A stretch of 64,000 bases of DNA from Ferrovibrio sp046294345 (GTDB taxonomy: Bacteria; Pseudomonadota; Alphaproteobacteria; Ferrovibrionales; Ferrovibrionaceae): the NCBI GenBank assembly GCA_046294345.1, contig JBKBJT010000008.1, positions 1 through 64,000 of the forward strand, in the 5' to 3' direction. Under the pieces are notes generated by a model that was given only the letters and a program-made list of their open reading frames with translations, ran no database searches and was not told the DNA's origin. Each line of letters opens with the position of its first letter. The stretch's first letter is position 1. This document shows positions 48,625 through 58,330 of this stretch, piece after piece. The position numbers and the translations under genes were made by a program.

Positions 48625-49216
48625 AGTCTCACCTCATGACGGGGCCGGGTGAACCGGCCTTGGATACTGTGGGCCGGCCAAGGCCGGCATCCTGTGTCAC
48701 TCGTTACTTTGTCGCTGGACAACTGCCTCATTGGACAACGATCCAGCCCGCCGGTTGTGGCGGATCAGGGCAAGGGATACACCATCCGCACCCTGATTGA
48801 ATGCTTGGCCTATTCTAGCCGTCTTTCGGGCCGGCGCTACTCGCGGCGCGCGATTAAACCTGTAAGGAAACTGTCCGAAACCGGGTGTTGATACCTCTAA
48901 TACGAGAATTTACAGATAGTGGAAATCGTTCAGAAGTATAGGTTGTATTGCCGGGGAAAAACCTCAGGAATATTGCATACATAGGCGGGGCGGACCCGAC
49001 AGGCTATCCCAAAGGCGTACCCGGACAGGGAGTTATCCCGGGCTGGTGCGCCGAATCAGGCGGCAACCTTGATTTTCACAGGCCCCCATGCGACAGAATT
49101 CCGCCATGCCGATGCTTCGCCGATTGGATTCGTCGCGGGTTGTGCCTTCCGCGCGCCGCGATCTTGCCGCCCCGGTCCCGAACCGGGCCGGGAGCACGGC
49201 GTGGGGCCGGAAAAGC
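48625..49216. other. Long intergenic region between the XRE gene and bamD
   Basis: About 590 bp without a convincing gene. It contains an inverted repeat GCCGGCC/GGCCGGC (48673-48688) and two direct copies of TGGACAAC (48716-48723, 48732-48739). Further on (48885-48990) the sequence is AT-rich and may hold the bamD promoter. An extended bamD frame from 49088 is open but carries no signal peptide feature before the Met at 49217. Confidence 0.5.
48673..48739. repeat. Inverted repeat and direct repeats upstream of the XRE gene
   Basis: GCCGGCC (48673-48679), AA, GGCCGGC (48682-48688) form a perfect inverted repeat; TGGACAAC recurs at 48716 and 48732 with a 16-bp period. Both lie 50-115 bp before the XRE start on the minus strand, a normal place for an operator. 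Binding by the XRE protein is a guess. Confidence 0.5.
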
Positions 49217-50029
49217 ATGGCGGCCAGGCTGTTTCTGCCGTTTGTTCTCGTGCTGGCTCTGGCGGCCTGTGGCGCCAAGGATCCGCCCTATGTCGAGCGG
49301 CCGGTCGAGGAGCTCTACAATGTTGCCATGGATGCCATGGCAGCGGGGGAGTGGGAGGCCGCTGCCCGGGGCTTTGACGAGGTCGAGCGGCAGCATCCCT
49401 ATTCGGTCTGGGCGACCAAGGCCCAGCTGATGGCCGCTTATTCCTACTATCAGAAGAACGCCTATACCGACGCGATTTCGGCCGCCGACCGCTTCATCCA
49501 GTTGCACCCCGGCAGCAAGGAAACGCCCTACGCCTATTATCTGCTGGCGATCTGCTATTACGAACAGATCACCGATGTCGGTCGCGACCAGAAGGTCACC
49601 CAGCAGGCGCTGAGCGCCCTGGAAGAAGTGGTGCGCCGCTATCCGAACAGCGAATATGCCCGCGATGCCCGGCTGAAGATCGACCTGACGCGCGATCACC
49701 TCGCGGGCAAGGAAATGACCATCGGCCGTTATTACCTGCGTTCGGGCCAGCAGATTGCCGCGATCAACCGCTTCCGCGCGGTGATCGAGAAATACCAGAC
49801 CACCACCCATGTGCCGGAAGCGCTGCATCGCCTGGCCGAGGCATATATGTCGCTCGGCGTGCTGGACGAGGCGCAGAATGTGGCTGCCGTGCTCGGCTAC
49901 AACTATCCGGGCAGCGAATGGTATGTCGACACCTATACCCTGGTGACCGGTGAAGCGGTACCCGGCACCAAATCGGCCAACGGTGAAGACAAGGGCTGGT
50001 TCAGCCGCACCTGGAATTCGATTTTCTGA
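49217..50029 (+). CDS. bamD: Outer membrane assembly lipoprotein BamD
   Basis: A 270-residue lipoprotein. The N-terminus ARLFLPFVLVLALAACGAKD is a signal peptide ending in the lipobox LAAC, so Cys is lipidated and the protein sits on the inner leaflet of the outer membrane. TPR repeats follow, including EWEAAARGFDEVERQHPYS and SALEEVVRRYPNSEYARDA, as in BamD/ComL. It works with BamA to fold outer-membrane proteins. ATG 49217 is chosen because it places the signal peptide at the start. recN begins 4 bp after the stop. Confidence 0.92.
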   Translation: MAARLFLPFVLVLALAACGAKDPPYVERPVEELYNVAMDAMAAGEWEAAARGFDEVERQHPYSVWATKAQLMAAYSYYQKNAYTDAISAADRFIQLHPGSKETPYAYYLLAICYYEQITDVGRDQKVTQQALSALEEVVRRYPNSEYARDARLKIDLTRDHLAGKEMTIGRYYLRSGQQIAAINRFRAVIEKYQTTTHVPEALHRLAEAYMSLGVLDEAQNVAAVLGYNYPGSEWYVDTYTLVTGEAVPGTKSANGEDKGWFSRTWNSIF

Positions 50030-50033
50030 CGCC

Positions 50034-51716
50034 ATGCTGACCGGCCTGAGCGTCCGCGACATCGTGCTGATCGAGCGGCTCGATCTGGCCTGTGGCGATG
50101 GCCTCGGCGTGCTGACCGGCGAAACCGGCGCCGGCAAGTCCATCCTGCTCGATGCTCTTGGGCTGGCGCTCGGCCGTCGCGCCGATGCCGGCCTGGTGCG
50201 CAACGGCGCAGGCCAGGGCGTGGTCTCTGCCGTGTTCGACATCCCGGGCAAACATCCGGCCCACGCCATCCTGACCGAACAGGGCCTCGATGCTGCCGAC
50301 GAACTGGTGCTGCGCCGCGTGGTCGGCGCCGACGGCAAGAGCCGCGCCTTCGTCAACGACCAGCCCGTCAGTGTGGCCCTGCTGCGCCGCCTGGGCGATA
50401 CGCTGGTGGAAATCCATGGCCAGAATGACGAACAGGGCCTGACGGATGCCACCATCCATCGTGCGCTGCTGGATGAATATGCCGGGCTGGAAAAGGACGT
50501 GGCCGGTTTGCGCGATGCCTATCAGGCGATGCGCGATGCCGAGAAAGCCCTGACCGATGCCGCCCAGACGGCCGAGCAGGCGCGGCGCGAGGAGGATTTC
50601 CTGCGCCATGTGGTGAACGAGTTGCAGGAGCTGTCGCCCAAACCGGGCGAGGAGCAGGAACTGGCACAGCAGCGCAGCCTGCTGCAGGCCGGCGAGAAGC
50701 TGGCTGCGGCGATGCAGGAAGCCCAGGGCGCGCTGGAGCAGGGCGGCGGCGTGGATGCGCGCCTGCGCGCCTGCCTGCGCGCGCTGGAACGCGTGGCCGA
50801 GAAGGCGGGCGGTAAGCTGGATGCCGTGATCGCCCAGGCCGATCAGGTGCTGCTGCAGGCCGGCGAACTGGCGTCCGCGCTGGATCGTACGGCGCGCGAT
50901 CTCGATCTTGACCCGCAACGACTGGACAAGGTGGAAGAGCGGCTGTTCGCCCTGCGTGCCGCCGCGCGTAAACATAATGTCGCGGTCGATGACCTGGCCG
51001 CCATGGCCGACCGCTTCGCCGAGCGACTGGCCCTGATCGACAATCAGGCCGCCAGTCTGGGCAAGCTCGAGAAGGCCGCCGCCGCCGCCAAGGCAACGTA
51101 TCAGGTGAAAGCCGAGACCATCTCTGCCGCACGCCGCAAGGCGGCCGCGAAGCTCGACAAGGCGGTGGCGGCGGAACTTGGCCCCCTGAAGCTCGGCGCC
51201 GCCAAATTCTCCACATCGGTCGAGGCATTACCGCCCGAGCAATGGAGTGCCGAAGGTGCAGACCGCGTCCAGTTCCTTGCCAGCACCAACCAGGGCACCG
51301 CGCCGGGCTCGCTGGCCAAGATTGCCTCAGGCGGCGAACTCAGCCGTTTCATGCTGGCCTTGCGCGTCGTGCTGGCCGGCCGCGGTTCGGCCGGCACGCT
51401 GATCTTCGACGAGGTGGATCGCGGTGTTGGCGGCGCGACTGCCGCCGCCGTGGGCCAGCGCCTAGCCCGCCTGGCCGAGCGCGTGCAGGTGCTGGTGGTC
51501 ACCCATTCGCCGCAGGTGGCCGCCAAAGGCAGCCATCACTGGCGCATCGCCAAGCGCGAGACCGGCACGGCCAAGAACCGCACGACGCTCACCGAGGTCG
51601 CGCCGCTGCAGGCCTCCGAACGGCGCGAGGAAATCGCCCGCATGCTGGCCGGCGCCACGGTCACCGATGCGGCCCGCGCCGCGGCCGACAGCCTGCTGGC
51701 CGGGCAGGAGGCCTGA
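50034..51716 (+). CDS. recN: DNA repair protein RecN
   Basis: A 560-residue SMC-like ATPase for double-strand break repair. Walker A is GETGAGKSILLDALGL near residue 30; a long coiled coil spans about 150-350; the C-terminal ASGGELSRFMLALRVVL signature and LIFDEVDRGVGGATA Walker B complete the ATPase. It follows bamD by 4 bp and precedes ligA by 2 bp. I see no LexA box in front of it, though RecN is SOS-induced in many bacteria. Confidence 0.95.
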   Translation: MLTGLSVRDIVLIERLDLACGDGLGVLTGETGAGKSILLDALGLALGRRADAGLVRNGAGQGVVSAVFDIPGKHPAHAILTEQGLDAADELVLRRVVGADGKSRAFVNDQPVSVALLRRLGDTLVEIHGQNDEQGLTDATIHRALLDEYAGLEKDVAGLRDAYQAMRDAEKALTDAAQTAEQARREEDFLRHVVNELQELSPKPGEEQELAQQRSLLQAGEKLAAAMQEAQGALEQGGGVDARLRACLRALERVAEKAGGKLDAVIAQADQVLLQAGELASALDRTARDLDLDPQRLDKVEERLFALRAAARKHNVAVDDLAAMADRFAERLALIDNQAASLGKLEKAAAAAKATYQVKAETISAARRKAAAKLDKAVAAELGPLKLGAAKFSTSVEALPPEQWSAEGADRVQFLASTNQGTAPGSLAKIASGGELSRFMLALRVVLAGRGSAGTLIFDEVDRGVGGATAAAVGQRLARLAERVQVLVVTHSPQVAAKGSHHWRIAKRETGTAKNRTTLTEVAPLQASERREEIARMLAGATVTDAARAAADSLLAGQEA

Positions 51717-51718
51717 CC

Positions 51719-53824
51719 ATGAGCCGCCAGCGCGCCAAGCCGGTGGCGGATCTGGGCCCGCGCCAGGCCCGGCTGGAGCATGCCCGGCTGGAGCAGGAAA
51801 TCGCCGAGCACGACAAGCGCTATCACCAGCAGGATGCGCCGGTCATCTCGGATGCCGATTACGATGCGATGAAGCGGCGCCTGCTGGAGATCGAGGCGCA
51901 GTTTCCCGATCTCGCCACTTCAGACGGCGTCTCCAGCCGGGTCGGGGCCGCGCCGGCGGCGGGTTTCGCCAAGGTGCGCCATGCCAAACCGATGCTGTCG
52001 CTCGACAACGCCTTCGCCGAGGAAGACGTTGTCGATTTCCTCGGTCGCATCCGGCGTTTCCTCAATCTGAAAACGAACGATGACCTCACCCTGATCGCCG
52101 AACCGAAGATCGATGGCCTGTCGGCCAGCCTGCGGTATGAGAATGGCGAGCTGGTGCGGGCGGCGACGCGCGGCGACGGCCAGGAAGGCGAGGACGTCAC
52201 TGCCAATATCCTGACCCTGAAGCACGGCGTGCCACACAAACTGCATGGCAAGGGCTGGCCCGATGTGCTGGAGGTGCGCGGCGAAGTCTACATGACGCGG
52301 CAGGATTTCCTCAGCTTGAACGAAGCGCAGGAAAAGGCCGGCGCCAAGATCTTCGCCAATCCGCGCAATGCCGCCGCGGGCAGTCTGCGCCAGCTCGATC
52401 CTAAGATCAGCGCCCAGCGTCCCCTGCGCTTTTTCGGCTATTACTGGGGCGAGGTTTCCGCGCCGCTGGGCAGGACGATGCAGGAGGCCCGCGCGAAACT
52501 GGCCGACTGGGGCTTCACGCTAAACGATCCGGTGAAGGCCTGTCACAACTTCGAGGACCTGATCGCCTATTACAACAAGATCGCCGCCCAGCGCGCAACG
52601 ATGGCCTTCGATATCGATGGCGTGGTCTACAAGGTGGACCGGCTCGACTGGCAGGAACGGCTGGGTTTCATCAGCCGCAGCCCCCGCTGGGCCATCGCCC
52701 ATAAATTCCCGGCCGAGCAGGCGCAGACGATCCTGGAAAATATCGACATCCAGGTCGGCCGCACCGGCGCGCTCACCCCGGTGGCGAAGCTCAGGCCCGT
52801 GAATGTCGGCGGCGTGCTGGTCTCGAATGCCACGCTGCATAACGAGGACGAGATCGCGCGCAAGGATGTGCGCATCGGCGATACCGTGATCGTGCAGCGC
52901 GCCGGCGACGTGATCCCGCAGATCGTCGGCGTGGTGCTGGAGCACCGCCCGAAGGACGCCAGGCCGTTCAAATTCCCCACCCATTGCCCCGTCTGCGGCG
53001 CGCCGGCCGAGCGCGAGGCCGATCCGAAATCGGGCGTGGAGGATGTGGTGCGCCGCTGCACGGGCAGCATCAGCTGTCCGGCCCAGGCGATGGAAAGCCT
53101 GCGCCACTTCGTGTCGCGCAATGCCTTCGATATCGAGGGGCTGGGCGAGAAGCAGATCGCCGCCTTTTTCGAATGGGGTTGGTTGAAGGAACCGGCCGAC
53201 ATCTTCCGCCTGCACCGTCATGCGCATGACCTGCAGCGCAAGGAAGGTTTCGGTGAGACATCCGTGGCCAAGCTGATGGCCGCCATCGAACAGCGCCGGG
53301 TGATCGGCTTCGACCGTTTCGTGCATGCACTCGGCATTCGCCATGTCGGGCAGGAACGCGCCCGCCTGGTGGCGATGCATTACGGCACGCCACAGGCCTG
53401 GCTGGAAGCAATGGATGCGGCGAAGGAGCGCGAGGGCGAGGCCTGGGGCGATCTGAACAGCATCGACAAGATGGGCGACGTGGTGGCCGATGCCATCGTC
53501 ACCTTCGCCACGCGCCGCCACAGCCGCGCGGTGATCGACCATCTGCTGGCCGAATTGCGCGAAGTGGTGCCGCCGGAAAAGCCGGCGCAGGATTCCCCCG
53601 TGGCCGGCAAGACCGTGGTGTTCACCGGTTCGCTGGAACGATTCACCCGCGACGAGGCCAAGGCGCGCGCCCTCAGCCTGGGCGCCAAGGTGGCCGGCTC
53701 GGTCTCGAAGAAGACCGATTACGTGGTGGCAGGTCCCGGTGCCGGCAGCAAGCTGGCAGAGGCGCAGAAACACGGCGTGACGGTGCTGACCGAGGACGAG
53801 TGGCTTGCGCTGATCGGCGGCTGA
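51719..53824 (+). CDS. ligA: NAD-dependent DNA ligase
   Basis: A 701-residue enzyme sealing nicks in replication and repair. The adenylated Lys is Lys130 in the EPKIDGLSAS motif. An OB fold, a four-Cys zinc finger (CPVCGAP ... RCTGSISCPAQ), helix-hairpin-helix repeats and a C-terminal BRCT domain (VAGKTVVFTGSLERFTRDEA) follow in the usual order. ATG 51719 is 2 bp after the recN stop. Confidence 0.96.
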   Translation: MSRQRAKPVADLGPRQARLEHARLEQEIAEHDKRYHQQDAPVISDADYDAMKRRLLEIEAQFPDLATSDGVSSRVGAAPAAGFAKVRHAKPMLSLDNAFAEEDVVDFLGRIRRFLNLKTNDDLTLIAEPKIDGLSASLRYENGELVRAATRGDGQEGEDVTANILTLKHGVPHKLHGKGWPDVLEVRGEVYMTRQDFLSLNEAQEKAGAKIFANPRNAAAGSLRQLDPKISAQRPLRFFGYYWGEVSAPLGRTMQEARAKLADWGFTLNDPVKACHNFEDLIAYYNKIAAQRATMAFDIDGVVYKVDRLDWQERLGFISRSPRWAIAHKFPAEQAQTILENIDIQVGRTGALTPVAKLRPVNVGGVLVSNATLHNEDEIARKDVRIGDTVIVQRAGDVIPQIVGVVLEHRPKDARPFKFPTHCPVCGAPAEREADPKSGVEDVVRRCTGSISCPAQAMESLRHFVSRNAFDIEGLGEKQIAAFFEWGWLKEPADIFRLHRHAHDLQRKEGFGETSVAKLMAAIEQRRVIGFDRFVHALGIRHVGQERARLVAMHYGTPQAWLEAMDAAKEREGEAWGDLNSIDKMGDVVADAIVTFATRRHSRAVIDHLLAELREVVPPEKPAQDSPVAGKTVVFTGSLERFTRDEAKARALSLGAKVAGSVSKKTDYVVAGPGAGSKLAEAQKHGVTVLTEDEWLALIGG

Positions 53825-53826
53825 CC

Positions 53827-54510
53827 ATGCTGGTGCAGCAGGCGATTCCCTCCCTCGATGTCGTTGCCGGTGCCACGGCCATCGCGCTGGATTTCGAAAC
53901 CGCCAGCCACAGCCCGGGCAGCATCTGTTCGATCGGCCTGGCCTGGATCGCGGATGGCCAGGTCGCGCATACGGCCCATCGCCTGATCCGGCCGCATGAC
54001 ATGCGCTTCGATCCCTGGCATGTCAGCATCCACGGCATCCAGCCGCATGACGTGGAATTCGAGCCGGAATTCCCGTCGGTATGGGAGGAGTTGCTGCCGC
54101 ATCTGGAGGCTACGCCGCTGCTGCTGGCCCATAACGCGCCGTTCGATATCGGCGTGTTGCGCGCGGCGCTGCAGCATTACGACCTGGCGCCGCCGACATT
54201 CTCGTATCTCTGCACGGTGAAGATCGCACGCGCTGCCTGGCCCGACCTGCCGAACCACAAGCTGCCGACCGTGGCAGAACATATCGGATTCGCGCTTCAA
54301 CATCATGCGGCCGACAGCGACGCGGCGGCCTGCGCCGGCATCGCCCTGCGCGCCATGCAGGATGCTGGCAGCGCCGACCTGATGAGCCTGCTGCCGCGGT
54401 TCGGGATCAGGCCCGGCCGGCTGGAGCCGGACTATCACGAAGCCTGCACGTCAGCGACCGAACGCCGCTCGGCCTTCCGCCGCCAGCGGCCACCACCATG
54501 GTTGCGGTGA
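53827..54510 (+). CDS. DEDDh 3'-5' exonuclease, DnaQ-like
   Basis: A 227-residue protein. Acidic active-site motifs: ALDFETAS (ExoI) near residue 26, LLAHNAPFDIGVLRAAL (ExoII) near 103, and HHAADSDAAACAGIA (ExoIII, His and Asp five apart) near 160. It resembles the DNA polymerase III epsilon exonuclease domain but is a stand-alone protein, so a repair or RNA-trimming role is possible. ATG 53827 is 2 bp after ligA and completes the bamD-recN-ligA run. Confidence 0.87.
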   Translation: MLVQQAIPSLDVVAGATAIALDFETASHSPGSICSIGLAWIADGQVAHTAHRLIRPHDMRFDPWHVSIHGIQPHDVEFEPEFPSVWEELLPHLEATPLLLAHNAPFDIGVLRAALQHYDLAPPTFSYLCTVKIARAAWPDLPNHKLPTVAEHIGFALQHHAADSDAAACAGIALRAMQDAGSADLMSLLPRFGIRPGRLEPDYHEACTSATERRSAFRRQRPPPWLR

Positions 54511-54514
54511 GGGC

Positions 54515-55219
54515 TTAGCCGCCCTTCTTCATCTCGGCCTCATAGCGGGCCTTGGTTTCCGCATTGGGCGGATAGAGGCCGGGCAGGGGCGTGCCCTTAT
54601 CGACTTCGCCCATGATCCAGGTTTCCAGCTTTTCCTGCTCCACGGCTTCCGCCGTCACCTCGGTCACCAGGGCCTGCGGGATCAGCACCGCGCCGTCGCC
54701 ATCCAGCACGATCACGTCGCCGGGAAATACCGCCACGCCGCCGCAGCCGATCGGTTCCTGCCAGTTCACGAAGGTGAGGCCGGCCACGCTGGGCGGCGCC
54801 GCCACGCCGTCGCACCAGACCGGCAGGCCCGTGCCGATCACGCCGGCGCCGTCGCGCACCACCCCGTCGGTGACCAGGGCTGCCACACCGCGCTTCTGCA
54901 TACGGGCGCAGAGGATGTCGCCGAAGATGCCGGCATCCTTGATGCCCATGGCATCCACCACGGCGATGCAGCCTTCCGGCATGTCTTCGATGGCGCCGCG
55001 TGTGCTGCGCGGCGAGGCCCAGCTCGCTGGCGTGGCGAGATCTTCGCGGGCCGGCACGAAACGCAAGGTGAAGGCTTCGCCGACGATACGCCTGTCCTGC
55101 GGCGTCAACGGCTTGGCGCCGCGTAGCCAGACGTTGCGCAGGCCCTTCTTGAGCAGAACGGTGGTCAGGGTCGCCGTCGTCACCAGTTCCAGGGCCGCCT
55201 TGATCCGTGCATCCAGCAT
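54515..55219 (-). CDS. RraA-family protein (aldolase/regulator-like)
   Basis: A 234-residue protein with the RraA fold signature GDILCARMQKRGVAALVTDG followed by VVRDGAGV, whose Arg-Asp pair and GxxxA loop bind metal and pyruvate in HMG/CHA aldolases. Such proteins are annotated as RNase E inhibitor-like, dimethylmenaquinone methyltransferase-like or HMG aldolase; the aldolase activity is best supported in non-enteric bacteria. AAGGAGAG precedes the start. Substrate unknown. Confidence 0.82.
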   Translation of the reverse strand: MLDARIKAALELVTTATLTTVLLKKGLRNVWLRGAKPLTPQDRRIVGEAFTLRFVPAREDLATPASWASPRSTRGAIEDMPEGCIAVVDAMGIKDAGIFGDILCARMQKRGVAALVTDGVVRDGAGVIGTGLPVWCDGVAAPPSVAGLTFVNWQEPIGCGGVAVFPGDVIVLDGDGAVLIPQALVTEVTAEAVEQEKLETWIMGEVDKGTPLPGLYPPNAETKARYEAEMKKGG

Positions 55220-55324
55220 CGTCGTCTCTCCTTGCAGGGAACGATAGGCTAGGCAGGGCGGGGCAGGACTGGCAAGCGGGCGGATGGAATTTTCCAGGGC
55301 CGCTTGCGCTGAATCAAACCGGCC

Positions 55325-57331
55325 TTATGCCCCTAAAGGGGCGGTGGCCTGTTTCAGCCAGGCGCGCGTCTCGTCGTCCACCAGCGGCGCGATGTCGTGC
55401 CAGACCAGGGCATGATAGGCATCGATCCAGGCGACTTCGGCGGCGGTCAGCAGACCAAGGTCGATCAGGCGGCGGTCGATGGGCGCGCGGGTCAGCGTCT
55501 CGAAGCCGAGCCAGCGTTTGCCATTTTCCGCCTTCTCGGTCTCGACGCGCACGGCGACCAGGTTCTCGATGCGGATGCCATAGCCGCCGGTCTTGTAATA
55601 ACCTGGCTCGTTCGAAACGATCATGCCGGGCTTCAGCGGCACCGCGCTGCCGGCCTTGGCGATGCGCTGCGGGCCTTCATGCACCGACAGGAAGCTGCCG
55701 ACGCCATGGCCGGTGCCGTGGTCGTAATCCAGACCGATTTCCCATAACGGCTTGCGCGCCAGCGCGTCGAGCTGCTGGCCAGCCGTGCCTTCGGGGAATT
55801 TCGCCGTGGCGATGGCGATATGGCCTTTCAGCACGCGGGTGAAGCGGTCGCGCATTTCCTCCGTCGGTGTGCCGATGGCTACCGTGCGGGTTATATCCGT
55901 GGTGCCATCGGGATACTGGCCACCGGAATCGACCAGATAGAGGCTGCCGCTTTCCAGGTTGCGGTTGGTGGCCTTGGTGACGCGGTAATGCACGATGGCG
56001 CCGTTGGGGCCCGCGCCCGAGATGGTGCTGAACGACAGGTCGCGCAGGCCGTTATCCAGCCGGCGGAAACTCTGCAGTTTGTCCGCCGCACCAATTTCGT
56101 CGACCGTCACGCCTTTCGCCGTCTGCCTATCAAGCCACGCCAGGAAGCGCGTGATGGCGGCGCCGTCACGGCGATGGGCGGCGCGGGTGCCATCCAGTTC
56201 GGCGTCTGTTTTGCAGGCCTTGGGCAACAGGCAGGGATCATCGGCGCGGATCAGTTTCGCGCCCGCTTGCTCCAGCGTCTGCAGCACGAAGATGCCGCTG
56301 GTGGCCGGATCGACCTGCACGGCCTTCGTATCCCGGCCAAGGGCTGCGAGCGCGGCGGGGAACTCATCCGGCGCATGCAGCCGCACATTGCTTAAATGCC
56401 GGCGCACGGCATCGTCCAGCTTGCGGGCATCGATATACAGATCGACCGCGCCGTCAGCATTCAGCACTGCCATGGAGAGCGGCAGGGGGGTATGGGGCAC
56501 GTCGCTGCCACGGATGTTCAGCAGCCAGGCAATCGATTCCGGCAGCGTCAGCACCACCGCATCGGCGCCCCGCCCCTTGATGGCGGCGGCGATCTCGGCG
56601 CGCTTCTCGGCGGCGCTGCGGCCGGCCAGTTCGGTCGGCTGGATCAGCACCGGGCCCAGCGGGGGCGGCGGCTGGTCGATCCAGACCGCGTCGATGGGAT
56701 TGTCCTCGGCCGCCACCAGCGAAGCATTGGCGGCCTCGCAGGCAGCGGCGAACCGTTTCACGCCGTCCTCGACATGCAGCCAGGGATCGTAGGCCAGTTT
56801 TTCGCCGGCCTTCAGGTTGGCCTTCACCCAGTCGGCGGGCGGATTGTCGATACTGTGCAGGCGGTCGAACAGCGTGCCGTCCACCTGCTGGCTGAGCTGC
56901 AGGGTATAGCGGCCGTCGCTCCAGATCGCCGCCTTCTCGGCCAGCACAATGGCCAGTCCGGCCGAACCGGTGAAGCCGGTCAGCCAGCTCAGGCGCTGGG
57001 CGCGCAGGGGCACATATTCGCTCTGGTATTCGTCGGTCAGCGGCACAATCACGCCCGCCAGCCCGCGCTTTGATAACTCGGCACGTAAACTCGCCAGCCG
57101 GCCGGCCACGGCGGCACGGTCCTCGATGGTGGCGGCGAAACGCGCGGCCAGTTCGGCCACCAGGGCGGCGGCCTTGTCGGGGGGCAGGGCGGCATGGGCC
57201 GGCAGCAGGGCAAGACCGGGGAAGCCGTCGAAAACCCGCGGCGCGGCGGCGATTCCACGTAACCAATTTGTAAGCACGGGCGGCAGACCGGCAGTGAGGG
57301 CGGATAGCGGGCCTGGCTGGTGCAATGTCAT
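55325..57331 (-). CDS. pepP: Aminopeptidase P family (M24B) Xaa-Pro peptidase
   Basis: A 668-residue cytosolic metallopeptidase with two creatinase-like domains (about 70-350) before the M24 catalytic domain. Metal ligands are visible: two Asp in LVDSGGQYPDGTTDITRT, His in HGTGHGVGSFLSVHEGPQ, and two Glu in SNEPGYYKTGGYGIRIENL. This matches three-domain Xaa-Pro aminopeptidases that remove N-terminal residues before proline. AAGGGG precedes ATG 57331. Confidence 0.92.
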   Translation of the reverse strand: MTLHQPGPLSALTAGLPPVLTNWLRGIAAAPRVFDGFPGLALLPAHAALPPDKAAALVAELAARFAATIEDRAAVAGRLASLRAELSKRGLAGVIVPLTDEYQSEYVPLRAQRLSWLTGFTGSAGLAIVLAEKAAIWSDGRYTLQLSQQVDGTLFDRLHSIDNPPADWVKANLKAGEKLAYDPWLHVEDGVKRFAAACEAANASLVAAEDNPIDAVWIDQPPPPLGPVLIQPTELAGRSAAEKRAEIAAAIKGRGADAVVLTLPESIAWLLNIRGSDVPHTPLPLSMAVLNADGAVDLYIDARKLDDAVRRHLSNVRLHAPDEFPAALAALGRDTKAVQVDPATSGIFVLQTLEQAGAKLIRADDPCLLPKACKTDAELDGTRAAHRRDGAAITRFLAWLDRQTAKGVTVDEIGAADKLQSFRRLDNGLRDLSFSTISGAGPNGAIVHYRVTKATNRNLESGSLYLVDSGGQYPDGTTDITRTVAIGTPTEEMRDRFTRVLKGHIAIATAKFPEGTAGQQLDALARKPLWEIGLDYDHGTGHGVGSFLSVHEGPQRIAKAGSAVPLKPGMIVSNEPGYYKTGGYGIRIENLVAVRVETEKAENGKRWLGFETLTRAPIDRRLIDLGLLTAAEVAWIDAYHALVWHDIAPLVDDETRAWLKQATAPLGA

Positions 57332-57395
57332 GGGGTAACCCCTTGCTGTGTCGTTGAAATTATGGGGCGGTGCGGGGCGTTCGTCCAGACCAAGC

Positions 57396-57420
57396 TATGC
57401 AGTTTCTGCAATACTGCGTA
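57396..57420. promoter_or_regulatory. Imperfect inverted repeat upstream of a DUF1127 gene
   Basis: TATGCAGT (57396-57403) and ACTGCGTA (57413-57420) pair in 7 of 8 positions around a 9-bp spacer, about 105 bp before the DUF1127 start. A regulator site is possible; nothing identifies the protein. Confidence 0.35.
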
Positions 57421-57525
57421 AGCAAACAATCATGGGTAAGTCATTGTTTTTTCATAGGTGCAGTGCAATATTCCCGTCGTGGCCGCGATGCACAGAGAAG
57501 CCCGGACCACAGAACGGAGACTACC

Positions 57526-57888
57526 ATGAACACCCTGCGCACCCAGACCGCTTTTGCCATCCCGGCCAACCTGGCGCCCATGAGCGCCGCCGAGATCGAG
57601 GCCTATGCGCGTCGTATCCGCGCCGAAGCCCTCGCCAACCTGATCGTCGGCGGCTGGACCGCCCTGAAGGGCGTCGCCGCCCGCGTGAAGGCCCATCTCG
57701 ACCAGCGCCGCGCCATGGAAGAGCTGAGCAGCCTCGACGACACCATGCTGCGCGACATCGGCCTCAGCCGCTCGCAGATCCCGGCCGCCGTGGCCGGTCT
57801 GATCGAACGTCCGGCCCCGGTCGTCCATGTGAACGAGAACGTCGCCACCGCCAAGGTGACCCGCCTGGTGCCGCGCGAAGCGGCCTAA
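57526..57888 (+). CDS. DUF1127-containing protein
   Basis: A 120-residue protein. The DUF1127 core is at about 70-100: RAMEELSSLDDTMLRDIGLS followed by RSQIPAAVAGLIERP. The N-terminal helix region (MSAAEIEAYARRIRAEALANL) is longer than in the 45-residue DUF1127 proteins. Short family members act in phosphate, RNA and C1 metabolism in alphaproteobacteria; long forms are less known. ATG 57526 follows ACGGAGA. Its domain is similar to the second copy at 58331. Confidence 0.88.
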   Translation: MNTLRTQTAFAIPANLAPMSAAEIEAYARRIRAEALANLIVGGWTALKGVAARVKAHLDQRRAMEELSSLDDTMLRDIGLSRSQIPAAVAGLIERPAPVVHVNENVATAKVTRLVPREAA

Positions 57889-57987
57889 TGCGGCAAGAGT
57901 TCCTCCCGCCGGTACCGGCTGAGTATCGCGTCCGTCTCCAAAGTCTCCTCCCCCTGAGCGGAGGCGGCGCACCGGTCACCGACAAGA

Positions 57988-58030
57988 ACGCGCGGCCCTA
58001 GGGCATTGCCCTCAGGCCGCGCGTTTTTTT
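57988..58030 (+). terminator. Rho-independent terminator after the first DUF1127 gene
   Basis: ACGCGCGGCC (57988-57997) pairs with GGCCGCGCGT (58015-58024); an inner GGGC/GCCC helix (58001-58004 with 58008-58011) caps the stem, and a T7 run follows. Confidence 0.92.
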
Positions 58031-58330
58031 ATGTCCTGCCCTGAAACCGGCGTACCGGGCGGCATGCGTTAAAAACATGGCTGCTTTCGAGTCGGTGCAA
58101 ATCACCGCATAAGGATTTGATTAATCAGCAGGCGGAAAAATTAGGCAGCGGGTTATTTTTTATACATCTTTGAAATTACTCAAAAATTTAATCATTTCGC
58201 TCTTGCAAAATAAATGGTGCGGCGCAATATATGCGACAGCGATACTGACGTAGTTCACAGGTGGCGTCATAAGTGACGCAGTCTCGCTGAGGAACACCCG
58301 GGGCGGCTGATCCAACGTAAGGAGATAGCC
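58031..58330. other. AT-rich region before the second DUF1127 gene
   Basis: Three hundred bases of AT-rich DNA in a GC-rich surround. No gene is visible. TTGCAA (from 58204) followed 17-19 bp later by AATATATG could be a promoter, and GCGTCA/TGACGC (58264-58279) is an inverted repeat between it and the start codon. Confidence 0.5.
58264..58279. promoter_or_regulatory. Inverted repeat GCGTCA-N4-TGACGC
   Basis: Perfect 6-bp arms flank TAAG, 52 bp before the DUF1127 start and about 35 bp after a candidate promoter. Could be an operator or an RNA hairpin in the leader. Confidence 0.45.

Noticed and set aside
49950..50034. SOS box in front of recN
   Set aside because: I looked for GTTC-N7-GTTC before recN and found none; the gene is packed against bamD.
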